IMG/VR virus record: IMGVR_UViG_3300047357_001545
Coordinates: 1-42,697 of that record
DNA length: 42,697 nucleotides
Strand: one strand, 5' to 3'
Source of the DNA: a virus
In this document: positions 14,247-21,080 of the stretch, piece by piece
Layout: each line of letters opens with the position of its first letter
Position numbering within the stretch: position 1 is the first letter of the stretch
The notes under the pieces: model-generated
Seen by the model: only the letters and a program-made list of their open reading frames with translations
Databases searched by the model: none
Told to the model about the DNA's origin: nothing
Translations under genes and position numbers: made by a program

Positions 14247-14323
14247 ATTTTTTCTCCTCCTTACTTGGTAGAGTGCTATTTGTGTAGGGCGTTCCTACAC
14301 ATTACACACACAGGAGAATGGTA

Positions 14324-14530
14324 ATGGGAGACAGCGTAAGAAACGGTTATGAGATTAGGGAATCTCTCTTGGAAATGGCGATCAACATTCTACAAGAGAG
14401 GGTGAGCCAAGAGCGTGAGAATGAGTACCTTAAGCCAGAAGGTACTCGTCAACCCGTTCAAGGCTTTGACGTTAATGATGTTATCAAGGTTGCTCACACG
14501 CTTGACTCTTTTGTCAGTCGAAAAAATTAA
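14324..14530 (+). CDS. Conserved-looking small phage protein, 68 aa
   Basis: ATG at 14324 fits AGGAGA (14312-14317) better than the ATG at 14318, which would touch it. The product contains RNGYEIRESLLEMAINILQERV and FDVNDVIKVAHTLDSFV, similar to a small uncharacterised protein widespread in T4-like myophages. Function unknown. A 7-bp hairpin (GTGTAGG/CCTACAC, 14282-14300) lies in the leader. Confidence 0.7.
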   Translation: MGDSVRNGYEIRESLLEMAINILQERVSQERENEYLKPEGTRQPVQGFDVNDVIKVAHTLDSFVSRKN

Positions 14531-14576
14531 GTGATAATAATTTGCGTGACCACTCTTCATATAGATAATAAGAGAT

Positions 14577-14729
14577 GGGCGTATAGCTTAGTTTGACAGG
14601 TGACTGTGATACAGTTTATCTGAGAGCACTGTTAAGTCGGTACTACCGATTAGGTTAAAGTCTGACCAATACTAGTCAGGGTCAGGTCACTTTCCGCAGG
14701 AGGGTCGGGTTTAAACCCCGATACGCTTT
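14577..14729 (+). ncRNA. Atypical ~153-nt tRNA-like RNA
   Basis: The ends look like a tRNA: GGGCGTA (14577-14583) can pair with TACGCTT (14722-14728; two G-U), and a T-arm TCGGG-TTTAAAC-CCCGA is at 14705-14721. TAGCTTAGTTT resembles a D-arm start. The interior is twice the normal length and contains hairpins AGTCG-GTACTAC-CGATT (14635-14651) and CTGAC/GTCAG (around 14662-14679). The anticodon is uncertain (candidates include GAT near 14608 and ACT at 14642-14644). It may be an inserted or decayed tRNA, or a distinct tRNA-like ncRNA. Confidence 0.5.
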
Positions 14730-14736
14730 CTAATAA

Positions 14737-14808
14737 GGTCCCATCGTCTAGGGGTTAGGACATCGGCCTTTCACGCCGAGAACGCGGGTTCAAATCCCGC
14801 TGGGATCA
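14737..14808 (+). tRNA. tRNA-Glu (TTC)
   Basis: Acceptor GGTCCCA/TGGGATC plus A, D-arm GTCTAGGGGTTAGGAC, anticodon stem TCGGC/GCCGA with loop CTTTCAC, T-arm GCGGGTTCAAATCCCGC. CCA not encoded. Confidence 0.96.
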
Positions 14809-14920
14809 CTATGTGTGCCTTCACGCAGGCTTGTTGCAACAGGTAAGTCAAGGTTTAGACCTTGACAGGGGCTGGTGGTTGATACACCTTTCCATTGAAA
14901 CAAAGAATTAAGGTGTCTTA
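14809..14920 (+). other. Structured spacer between tRNA-Glu and tRNA-Lys
   Basis: No gene or full tRNA. Two perfect 7-bp hairpins: GTCAAGG-TTTAGA-CCTTGAC (14847-14866) and ACACCTT/AAGGTGT (14884-14890 with 14910-14916). The first is T-arm sized, so a decayed tRNA is possible. Confidence 0.4.
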
Positions 14921-14993
14921 GGGTCGTTAGCTCAATTGGTAGAGCAGTAGACTTTTAATCTATTGGTTCTGGGTTCGAGTCCCAGACGACCCA
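14921..14993 (+). tRNA. tRNA-Lys (TTT)
   Basis: Acceptor GGGTCGT/ACGACCC plus A, D-arm GCTCAATTGGTAGAGC, anticodon stem GTAGA/TCTAT with loop CTTTTAA, T-arm CTGGGTTCGAGTCCCAG. CCA not encoded. Confidence 0.97.
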
Positions 14994-15000
14994 CTCTTAA

Positions 15001-15028
15001 AGAGTCTCTTCGGAGGCTCTTTTTTTTT
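15001..15028 (+). terminator. Rho-independent terminator ending the tRNA cluster
   Basis: AGAGTCTC and GAGGCTCT pair (one G-U) around a stable TTCG tetraloop, followed by a long T-run. Confidence 0.9.
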
Positions 15029-15032
15029 ATTT

Positions 15033-15158
15033 GTGGGCATCCTCACCTTGAAAGCTCTCGGGCTAAAGGAGCTTCGGGACATCTTTAAGGTCTCTACCGA
15101 TGAAGCAAAACAGGCTAACACTTCGAACCTTGAGAAAAGAGGCAAGAGTGCTTCGTAG
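15033..15158 (+). CDS. Possible 41-aa peptide
   Basis: GTG at 15033 opens a frame reading MGILTLKALGLKELRDIFKV and then a charged tail. The composition is protein-like, but the frame starts right after the terminator T-run and has no ribosome site. It could be a remnant. Confidence 0.25.
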   Translation: MGILTLKALGLKELRDIFKVSTDEAKQANTSNLEKRGKSAS

Positions 15159-15218
15159 GATGACCTGAAGTGGTTGGTATTATGGTATGTCTATTTTAAA
15201 CAAGAAGGAGTCAACGCC

Positions 15219-15401
15219 ATGAGTGAGAGCATCAACTTATACGCGATCTTGTCTGATAAAGGAGAGGTTATAAAGACCTCGCAAGGGTCTTACTATTTAA
15301 CGAGATCACAAGCTAGATCTGCCCGTAGAGAGGTGTCGAGCAAGGCTCGCATCGTAAAGCGTTCTTATAGTGCAGGGAGTACATGGGAGACCGCAAAATG
15401 A
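15219..15401 (+). CDS. Hypothetical protein, 60 aa
   Basis: ATG at 15219 is set by AAGGAG (15205-15210); the longer frame from 15174 lacks one. Sequence MSESINLYAILSDKGEVIKT then a basic segment (RSQARSARREVSSKARIVKR). No family recognised. The stop overlaps the next start (ATGA). Confidence 0.6.
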   Translation: MSESINLYAILSDKGEVIKTSQGSYYLTRSQARSARREVSSKARIVKRSYSAGSTWETAK

Positions 15402-15697
15402 GGAGTACCATGTGGGGCTTTGATAAAGAGTGTTTGGCTATGGGTCGGTTTTACGACTATCTCTCTCACTCTGAGAAGATTGAGCCTGAAAAAGTGGGTC
15501 GAGTCATGGCTTGGGCGGTTAAAGTTTTTGATAAAGATCTGCTTTATACTAAAGAGATGAAGATCACAGTCAATGTGCTTCTGACCTCTGGTTCTGATGA
15601 GGATAAAGAGTTTGCTCAATATGCTAAGGATGCCATTGAGCAAGTCAATTTCGGCATCCTTAGAACGCCTAAAGACTATAGAATGAGATACCGCTAA
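15398..15697 (+). CDS. Hypothetical protein, 99 aa
   Basis: ATG at 15398 overlaps the previous stop and has GGGAGA upstream. Helical, mixed-charge protein (MAWAVKVFDKDLLYTKEMKITVNVLL). No family recognised. The antisense ORF covering it is judged a shadow. Confidence 0.55.
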   Translation: MRSTMWGFDKECLAMGRFYDYLSHSEKIEPEKVGRVMAWAVKVFDKDLLYTKEMKITVNVLLTSGSDEDKEFAQYAKDAIEQVNFGILRTPKDYRMRYR

Positions 15698-15771
15698 GTT
15701 TTTTTGCTCGACCCTCAGGCTATCTCGATAAGTGCAGTGCCCATAATAACTAATCACGCAAGGAGATTGCT

Positions 15772-16011
15772 ATGAGCAGGCGAGAGGTTGCCATTCCTAT
15801 ATTAATCCTCGTTATCTGTTTGGCTTTGCTGGCGTTAGATCGCTCTTCAGAGACTACAGTTTACCGATGCATGAGTGGCAACGAAGTTGTTTACTTTTCA
15901 GACCGAGAGCCACACCCCGCTCTCAATTACAAGACATGTGCCGAGATTGAGATGCCGAAGGGTGATTACTTCGACGCCAAGCACTCGTTCCACTATGGTT
16001 CAAATAACTAA
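15772..16011 (+). CDS. Small protein with N-terminal membrane anchor, 79 aa
   Basis: AAGGAG precedes the ATG. Residues 6-22 (VAIPILILVICLALLAL) form a transmembrane helix or uncleaved signal, followed by a polar exported domain with two cysteines (YRCMSGNEVVYFSD, KTCAEIEM). Orientation N-in/C-out is likely. Unknown function; periplasmic or spanin-like roles are only a thought. Confidence 0.6.
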   Translation: MSRREVAIPILILVICLALLALDRSSETTVYRCMSGNEVVYFSDREPHPALNYKTCAEIEMPKGDYFDAKHSFHYGSNN

Positions 16012-16024
16012 GGAGTTAAAAAAA

Positions 16025-16252
16025 ATGAAACGGTTTAATTACACTATCCACAACGTGGTCGCTCATCCTTTAATGGAGATCCTCCACTTGGTAGGCTTTA
16101 CAGAACTTGGTAATCGCATCCATGATGCAACCCTGCCGAAATCACAGAAGCACCAAGAGAATCAAGACCAAGAGAATCAAGACCAAGAGAATCAAGACCA
16201 AGAGGATCAAGACCAAGATGTGGCACCTAGAGAAAATCAAGAAGATGAATGA
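16025..16252 (+). CDS. Small phage protein with NVVAHPLMEILHLVG motif and ENQDQ repeats, 75 aa
   Basis: AAGGAG (16010-16015) fixes ATG at 16025. The first 40 residues (FNYTIHNVVAHPLMEILHLVG ... NRIHDATLP) match a small uncharacterised protein seen in many tailed phages. The C-terminal half is a low-complexity ENQDQ repeat. Overlaps the next start. Confidence 0.65.
   Translation: MKRFNYTIHNVVAHPLMEILHLVGFTELGNRIHDATLPKSQKHQENQDQENQDQENQDQEDQDQDVAPRENQEDE
16152..16218 (+). repeat. 15-bp tandem repeat (about 4 copies)
   Basis: The unit is AGAGAATCAAGACCA, one copy with GGATC in place of GAATC. It encodes the ENQDQ repeat of the overlapping gene. Confidence 0.85.
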
Positions 16253-16382
16253 GGAGCAAGAAGCTCCATCTCAACAAGAGTCTTCCGACAAAGTCCTGCA
16301 AGAAATTCTAGAGGCAAAAAGAAAACTTGCATACCTTACAGAGAAGCTGGAGAAGATAGTCCAGCAAGAAAAAAAGAAATGA
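16245..16382 (+). CDS. Possible 45-aa charged helical peptide
   Basis: ATG at 16245 overlaps the end of the previous gene. Sequence begins MNEEQEAPSQQESSDKV and continues as a coiled coil (LEAKRKLAYLTEKLEKIV). AATCAAGAAG is a poor ribosome site, so it would rely on coupling. Confidence 0.45.
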   Translation: MNEEQEAPSQQESSDKVLQEILEAKRKLAYLTEKLEKIVQQEKKK

Positions 16383-16423
16383 TACTAGTTAAATCCGCAC
16401 GCGTTTAAAAAAGGAAGATTTAT

Positions 16424-17011
16424 ATGTACCGTCATTCAGGTTCAGGGTCTAGGTCGATTAATAGGCTATTTTCTGGTGTGGGAACTCGCGGTGCGAGCCA
16501 CCTCTTACACTCTCTTGCAGGCTTCATTTATGATAGCCCGCTAGAAGTCGCAAAAAGCAGTAAGAGAAGAGGGGATGTGGAGGTGTCTGACACGCCTCTT
16601 GTTCACCACTTAGATCCTCGAAGAGAAGACGACATGATAAAAGGTTATGTGGGTGGTAGTGTGGAAGGCCTCGTTAAAGTGAGTTTTCACTCTCTTGAGG
16701 AGGATCTAGGCTTCCCTATTAAATTCACACACAACCCTGCGAGTGAGAGGCAGTTCCTCAGAGCTCTAACTTTAAACATAGAACACAACATATTAGAGGC
16801 TCAACCGAAAACTTATTTGGAATCTGATTTCAACCTTATCTCAGACCTTATCTCCGTACCGCATCCTTATGAGATTAAAGGTCGAGAGATTGATGAAGAC
16901 AGTGTGTCTTTCAGGGTTGAAGGTCTATCTGTTAGGGGAGCAAGTTTTGTCTTCAAGGTTATCTTGGAAGCGGAATTCTTCATCTATGCAGAAAAGTCGA
17001 GAGCGAGATGA
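16424..17011 (+). CDS. Hypothetical protein, 195 aa
   Basis: AAAGGAAG precedes the ATG. Gly/Ser/Arg-rich start (HSGSGSRSINRLFSG), then a mixed alpha/beta domain (GYVGGSVEGLVKVSFHSLEED ... VSFRVEGLSVRGASFVFKVIL). No family recognised. Confidence 0.6.
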   Translation: MYRHSGSGSRSINRLFSGVGTRGASHLLHSLAGFIYDSPLEVAKSSKRRGDVEVSDTPLVHHLDPRREDDMIKGYVGGSVEGLVKVSFHSLEEDLGFPIKFTHNPASERQFLRALTLNIEHNILEAQPKTYLESDFNLISDLISVPHPYEIKGREIDEDSVSFRVEGLSVRGASFVFKVILEAEFFIYAEKSRAR

Positions 17012-17039
17012 TTACTTAGGGGGCATTTAGTACCCCCCC

Positions 17040-17087
17040 CTCCTTGATTGATAACTAAAGGAAATAATTAAACAATCAATCAAGGAG
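17040..17087 (+). promoter_or_regulatory. 13-bp hairpin that buries the ribosome-binding site of the 17096 gene
   Basis: CTCCTTGATTGAT (17040-17052) pairs perfectly with ATCAATCAAGGAG (17075-17087); the 3' arm holds the AAGGAG used by the ATG at 17096. In the mRNA this would hide the site unless the hairpin is opened or cleaved. Confidence 0.65.
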
Positions 17088-17095
17088 CATTGTTC

Positions 17096-17599
17096 ATGGA
17101 CAAAGTACTGAATATTCTAAAGGGTGTCTTCACAGCCCCTATCTTTTGGGTCCTACTCGCAGTAGCACCCTCCTACTACGGTATGGGTTTACAGGCCGTA
17201 GTAGGCGTGACCTCCCTCTGCTGGATACTAGGGCGTTCTTTCGCCTCTTGGGAGTTTTGTAGCGAAGAGATTAGAGCTCTTCGGAAACTTAAGAGACCAA
17301 TCCGAAAGGCGTTAACTCGCCAGACATTGAGCCTCCTAACTTGGGTCTCCGCATTCTCGGCTATTTGTTATAGTGTGTTCTTTATTGCAGGGAGCAATAC
17401 CGTGGTGGTAGATGGGGAGTTATTTTTGTTGCTCGGTTGGCTTCTAGTTATATTAATTAGTAAGAACTTCTTTGACGTAACTCAGGCTCGCTTCTCTCCA
17501 ACGAAGAGGTTTTCCTCTTTCTTCTTCCTAATCTTGTTCTTGTTTATTTTTGTTTTAAACTACAAGTTAAACTACTCCTCTTTCCATCTCCACTACTAA
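17096..17599 (+). CDS. Multi-pass membrane protein, 167 aa
   Basis: ATG at 17096, AAGGAG at 17082-17087 inside the hairpin above. Four to five hydrophobic segments: APIFWVLLAVAPSYYGMGL, VVGVTSLCWILG, LLTWVSAFSAICYSVFFIAG, ELFLLLGWLLVILI and SSFFFLILFLFIFVL. No family recognised. Followed by a strong terminator. Confidence 0.65.
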   Translation: MDKVLNILKGVFTAPIFWVLLAVAPSYYGMGLQAVVGVTSLCWILGRSFASWEFCSEEIRALRKLKRPIRKALTRQTLSLLTWVSAFSAICYSVFFIAGSNTVVVDGELFLLLGWLLVILISKNFFDVTQARFSPTKRFSSFFFLILFLFIFVLNYKLNYSSFHLHY

Positions 17600-17602
17600 T
17601 AG

Positions 17603-17650
17603 AAAGCGTCCTCTTAACTCCAGCTTCGGAAGTTAAGAGGACGCTTTTGT
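17603..17650 (+). terminator. Rho-independent terminator with a 17-bp stem
   Basis: AAAGCGTCCTCTTAACT pairs perfectly with AGTTAAGAGGACGCTTT around an 11-base loop, then TTTTG. The symmetric A/T flanks could let it act in both directions. Confidence 0.85.
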
Positions 17651-17667
17651 GTTTAGGGGGGTCTAAT

Positions 17668-18219
17668 ATGCATAACGAAGATGATTATGTCTGTTTCACC
17701 TGTGGTGGCCTATTCCCTTTTGCTTTTGAGCATCAAGTATTCAGCCCAAACCCATACCTCAGTGGTATCGTGATTTGTAAATCTTGCATGAGAGGAATCG
17801 CTATGAATAAGAAGCAACGTAGAGCAAACAAAAAGAAGGCGGTGATCCGCCAGCGAAGAAAAGACCGTAATCGCAGGAAGCAGTATGACCACCTCAAGAA
17901 TAAAGAGAAAGGACTCGACTTCATGGCTGAGTTCATGAAGTTGTTCCAAGGCATGGATTTGTCTTCTCTTGAGGGCGATGGCGAGGGCGAGGGCGAGATG
18001 TCGGAAGAAGACATGCAGAAGGTGATGGCTCAGTTCACGGACTTATTGGGCGGTGGTCTCGGAGACTTGCCTTTGGACTTAGGTGGGGTTGATTTTGACT
18101 TTTCAGAAGAGGACGAGTCACCTGACTCTGTGCCTGACTCTGTACCTGACTCTGTACCTGACGAGTCACCTGACTCTGCACTTGCTTCTGACTCTGCTCC
18201 TGACGAGTTGGGGGCTTAG
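17668..18219 (+). CDS. Zinc-knuckle-like protein with acidic PDSV repeats, 183 aa
   Basis: ATG at 17668 is preceded by AGGGGGG. Residues ~9-45 hold two CxxC pairs (CFTCGG, CKSCMRG), a treble-clef or zinc-ribbon pattern; then a very basic stretch (KKQRRANKKKAVIRQRRKDRNRRK) and an acidic C-terminus with DSVP repeats. The charge pattern suggests nucleic-acid binding at the front. No family recognised. Confidence 0.6.
   Translation: MHNEDDYVCFTCGGLFPFAFEHQVFSPNPYLSGIVICKSCMRGIAMNKKQRRANKKKAVIRQRRKDRNRRKQYDHLKNKEKGLDFMAEFMKLFQGMDLSSLEGDGEGEGEMSEEDMQKVMAQFTDLLGGGLGDLPLDLGGVDFDFSEEDESPDSVPDSVPDSVPDESPDSALASDSAPDELGA
18121..18190 (+). repeat. 12-bp tandem repeat coding for PDSV
   Basis: CCTGACTCTGTA units repeat about five times with small changes inside the acidic tail of the preceding gene. 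Confidence 0.8.
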
Positions 18220-18242
18220 GATAAAAAACGGTGCCCCTGATG

Positions 18243-18277
18243 CCTTTCGATAAAGAACTTAAATAACTATCGAAAGG
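18243..18277 (+). promoter_or_regulatory. 10-bp hairpin that includes the ribosome site of the 18286 gene
   Basis: CCTTTCGATA (18243-18252) pairs with TATCGAAAGG (18268-18277) over a 15-base loop. The 3' arm supplies the AAAGGG read by the ATG at 18286, the same arrangement as at 17040-17087. Confidence 0.6.
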
Positions 18278-18285
18278 GAAAAGAA

Positions 18286-18897
18286 ATGATGACCGTTGAA
18301 CTTGTTTTCTACATTATTCTGAGTATGTTGTCGTCAGACAACATCAAAAACGAGCACCTCGCAGATCCGAAGGTGCAAAGCCACCTGCGGGAAGTGGCAG
18401 AGGCAATCGTGGCTGAGCAGGGCCCCATAGACCCTCATCGGCTTATTGCTTTAGCTTACAAAGAGACCCGCTTTGGGTATAACCCCAAGTCGCTTAATAA
18501 CGGCACAGCTTGTGGCGTGTACCAGCAAGTACCAGCGACCGCCATTAAAAAGGTGACTTGCGGTCAGCTTGTCAAGGATGTGAGACTCGCCACAAAGATG
18601 GCAGTTCTCTACATTCAATACATAGACCGCCGTTGGGGTCAAGACGAGGAAGAGGACGTAGACCAGAGAATGTGTCACTACTACAGTGGCAACATCTGCG
18701 GAGATGTTGCATCTGCTATCTATGTCAAGAAGTACCGCGAGGCTCGGAGAAAATCTCGTGGGGAGTACTTCTCTTTCTACTGCGAGAGCGATGACGAGAT
18801 TTCAGACCGATACATTCGAGAGTTTTCAGATGAAATACTCTTAAATGCACTCTGGGCGACCGAGCGAGCTAAGAACCGAGCTAAGAACCGAGACTAA
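18286..18897 (+). CDS. Lytic-transglycosylase-like (lysozyme fold) exported protein
   Basis: 203 aa. Hydrophobic start (MMTVELVFYIILSMLSS), then the lysozyme-fold pattern IALAYKETRFGYNPKS (catalytic Glu), CGVYQQVPA and a later Tyr (MCHYYSGN). Similar in plan to the 21077 protein. It probably cleaves peptidoglycan, either in the virion or during exit. Glu-to-GVYQ spacing fits SLT/goose-lysozyme families. Confidence 0.6.
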   Translation: MMTVELVFYIILSMLSSDNIKNEHLADPKVQSHLREVAEAIVAEQGPIDPHRLIALAYKETRFGYNPKSLNNGTACGVYQQVPATAIKKVTCGQLVKDVRLATKMAVLYIQYIDRRWGQDEEEDVDQRMCHYYSGNICGDVASAIYVKKYREARRKSRGEYFSFYCESDDEISDRYIREFSDEILLNALWATERAKNRAKNRD

Positions 18898-19459
18898 AAG
18901 ACTTCCTAGATACAGGCTTATAGTCGAAACTAGGATTGATAGGGCGACCCGATTTTATTGGGTCGCCCTTTTCGTTTACCTTCATGTTGAAAGTGGCCTT
19001 TTTAGCGGTTCCTGTCTCAAAGGTGGAGATCTCTTCGATGTTATCCGCCCAAGCGAGGAGGTACTTACTGCCTTCAAAGAGTTCTCCTTTGAAGTCAGTT
19101 CTGAGTCCATATGCATATACAGGTATTTCGAGTTCGTCGCATATTTTCGTAAATTCGAGAACCTGCTTCTTGGTCAAGAACTGAGCCTCGTCCACGAAAA
19201 TGATTTGGCAAGGGTCTTTAGCCCCTGAGTGTAACATTGTATCTATGAGGATCTCGGTAGGATTAGTGTTTTCTTCTAGAGACCTCGCTTTAAGCTCAAA
19301 CCCAGCTCTTGACCTGACTTGAGACTTCCCATCTCTTTCTTGGGCTATGCTTGGCACGAAGATCAAGTGTTGGATGCCTCTTTCTTGGCAGGAATGTGCT
19401 CTCATAATGAGGTTTGCACTTTTCCCTGCGTTCACCGTACTATATAAAAAAGTTAACAT
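18881..19459 (-). CDS. tdk: Thymidine kinase (TK1 type)
   Basis: 192 aa from ATG at 19459, which has AGGAGATT upstream and overlaps the previous stop by 7 bp. Walker A STVNAGKS, Walker B IIFVDEAQFL and the lasso/active-site region YGLRTDFKGELFEGSKYLL are all present. The zinc-binding Cys pair usual before the lasso (C-x-x-C-GKKA) is replaced by FETGTAKKA, so the zinc ribbon is lost. Converts thymidine to dTMP. Confidence 0.93.
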   Translation of the reverse strand: MLTFLYSTVNAGKSANLIMRAHSCQERGIQHLIFVPSIAQERDGKSQVRSRAGFELKARSLEENTNPTEILIDTMLHSGAKDPCQIIFVDEAQFLTKKQVLEFTKICDELEIPVYAYGLRTDFKGELFEGSKYLLAWADNIEEISTFETGTAKKATFNMKVNEKGDPIKSGRPINPSFDYKPVSRKSFSLGS

Positions 19460-20067
19460 GTTAGTAAATCTCCTCTGTTCATCTTTGTAGCAACGATTTG
19501 CTGGATTTCTTTTTTTAACTTGGACACTTTGCGTGCCTCCCAACCTAGTGTTCTTGCAATATGTGCCATCTTGAATCCGTCCATGATGGCGTCGAAGACC
19601 GTGAGCTGGTCTTTTTTAAAGGACTTTCGAATCTCAACGAACATTAGGTTGTCGGTGTAATCTTTCTCAAACGAGGTATTACAAGAGGAAGCCACGTCAC
19701 TTTCAGACCCGTACTCAAATCTGCTTTTCTCTTTTCTGTGCTTGCTCACGATGTTCATGATGATACAATCCATGACGAGCACGATGTAAGTGGAGAGTGC
19801 CGATTTGCGGGGGTCGTAGGGGCATTTACCTCTATTCCTAATTAACACCCCTTTGTACACTTCTTGGAGTACTTCCTCTGGGTCGAGTCCTTCTTTAACC
19901 ATCCTGTGTGCTTGCCTCTTATAGAAGATGAGCTTGATGTCCTCTTTATATTTGGAGAGGTCAATACCTAGTTCGTATTCAGTCACTTGCTTGAAAGAGA
20001 AGCAAAAAATAGGAAGCATACCCTTGTGCCAAGTTTTTTCAGAGGTAAGATGGGTATAGTTAACCAT
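19453..20067 (-). CDS. Sigma-70-family-like transcription factor (ECF-like)
   Basis: About 204 aa from ATG at 20067 (weak ribosome site; other starts are possible). Residues ~40-120 look like region 2 (YKEDIKLIFYKRQAHRMVKEGL, PEEVLQEVYKGVL, DPRKSALSTYIVLVMDCIIMNIVSKHRKEKS). The end has a region-4-like HTH (DQLTVFDAIMDGFKMAHIARTLGWEARKVSKLKKEI). It would direct host RNA polymerase to phage promoters. Overlaps thymidine kinase; divergent from the 20094 gene. Confidence 0.7.
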   Translation of the reverse strand: MVNYTHLTSEKTWHKGMLPIFCFSFKQVTEYELGIDLSKYKEDIKLIFYKRQAHRMVKEGLDPEEVLQEVYKGVLIRNRGKCPYDPRKSALSTYIVLVMDCIIMNIVSKHRKEKSRFEYGSESDVASSCNTSFEKDYTDNLMFVEIRKSFKKDQLTVFDAIMDGFKMAHIARTLGWEARKVSKLKKEIQQIVATKMNRGDLLTC

Positions 20068-20093
20068 GAGTAGAATCTTTCGTCTTGAGAGAC

Positions 20094-21080
20094 ATGAAAA
20101 ACAGGAGAAAGTCATTGGATCTAACACAAAAAATAAGCATTCTTCGTTGGGTCAAGAGGAAATATAAAGTAAACGTTGCTTTTGTCAAGAGTAACCTAGA
20201 AGAAGAGGATTTTGAACGCCTTTTACAGAGCTTTGCTTATCTTCGGGAAATTGGAGGTGTCTATGATGCCAACAAGTTAGTCGATGAGTTTCTCAAAGAG
20301 AGAGGTCGAGACCGCAAGCCGAGAGCGGGGTCTGGTGAGAGGGTTGCGGTACAAACTTACTTTAATACACACCAACCTCAAGATGGCGGGGTTCGAGTCT
20401 ACTTAAAGCACTTACTACTTGGTGAGGGGCGAAGTGCTTCACGGGAGAACTTGAGGTTTGCGACCCGATCCTTGAAGTCTCAAGGATACGACTTGAAGTA
20501 TGATATTCCCATTGACACTAAAAACTCTCGCAAAGAAGCAGTGCTTATACTCAAAGAGGACAGCGAAGTGGTTCTACCGCAAGGCCTCAAATACTATTCT
20601 GGAAAAGAAGAGATAGTCGATGTGGCTTCGTGGATAGAGGGGTCTCTCCCTCGTTTCTACCATGAGGGTGTGGCTTTAGATTTAGATCTCAGTGAGCGGT
20701 GGTTATGTCATTACCGCAAACGCTTCATCGACTTATTTGAAATGAGTGAGTTCTCTTACCTCTACAAAGGAGATCGGAGGGGCTTCTATGTAAAATCTGC
20801 CCCTGTAGAGATGCTTTGCCACTTGTCTTTTCGAGACCTCTTTGCGTCCCACACTCTAGATGAATGGATACGGTTTGGCATATCTCATGAAACCACTTCA
20901 TACACAAGAGAGCAAGAAGAGTGTTTCTTTTCGATACTCAAAGAGTACGTTTTATATAATACCCACAAGGTTAATTTGAACAGTAAGCCCATTAATATCA
21001 ATGCAGAAAAAGTGTACGGCTGGGTTGCCGTACTAGTCCTCCACTATGTTAGGGAGGCGATTTTGAAAGGAAAAGAATGA
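20094..21080 (+). CDS. Hypothetical protein, ~328 aa
   Basis: ATG at 20094 is nominal; AGGAGA just downstream could serve a TTG at 20115 (MDLTQKISILRWVKRKYK). The protein is basic at the front, rich in K/R/E, with a mixed fold (PRFYHEGVALDLDLSERWLCHYRKRF). No motif or family recognised. It overlaps the lytic enzyme that follows by 4 bp. Confidence 0.6.
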   Translation: MKNRRKSLDLTQKISILRWVKRKYKVNVAFVKSNLEEEDFERLLQSFAYLREIGGVYDANKLVDEFLKERGRDRKPRAGSGERVAVQTYFNTHQPQDGGVRVYLKHLLLGEGRSASRENLRFATRSLKSQGYDLKYDIPIDTKNSRKEAVLILKEDSEVVLPQGLKYYSGKEEIVDVASWIEGSLPRFYHEGVALDLDLSERWLCHYRKRFIDLFEMSEFSYLYKGDRRGFYVKSAPVEMLCHLSFRDLFASHTLDEWIRFGISHETTSYTREQEECFFSILKEYVLYNTHKVNLNSKPININAEKVYGWVAVLVLHYVREAILKGKE

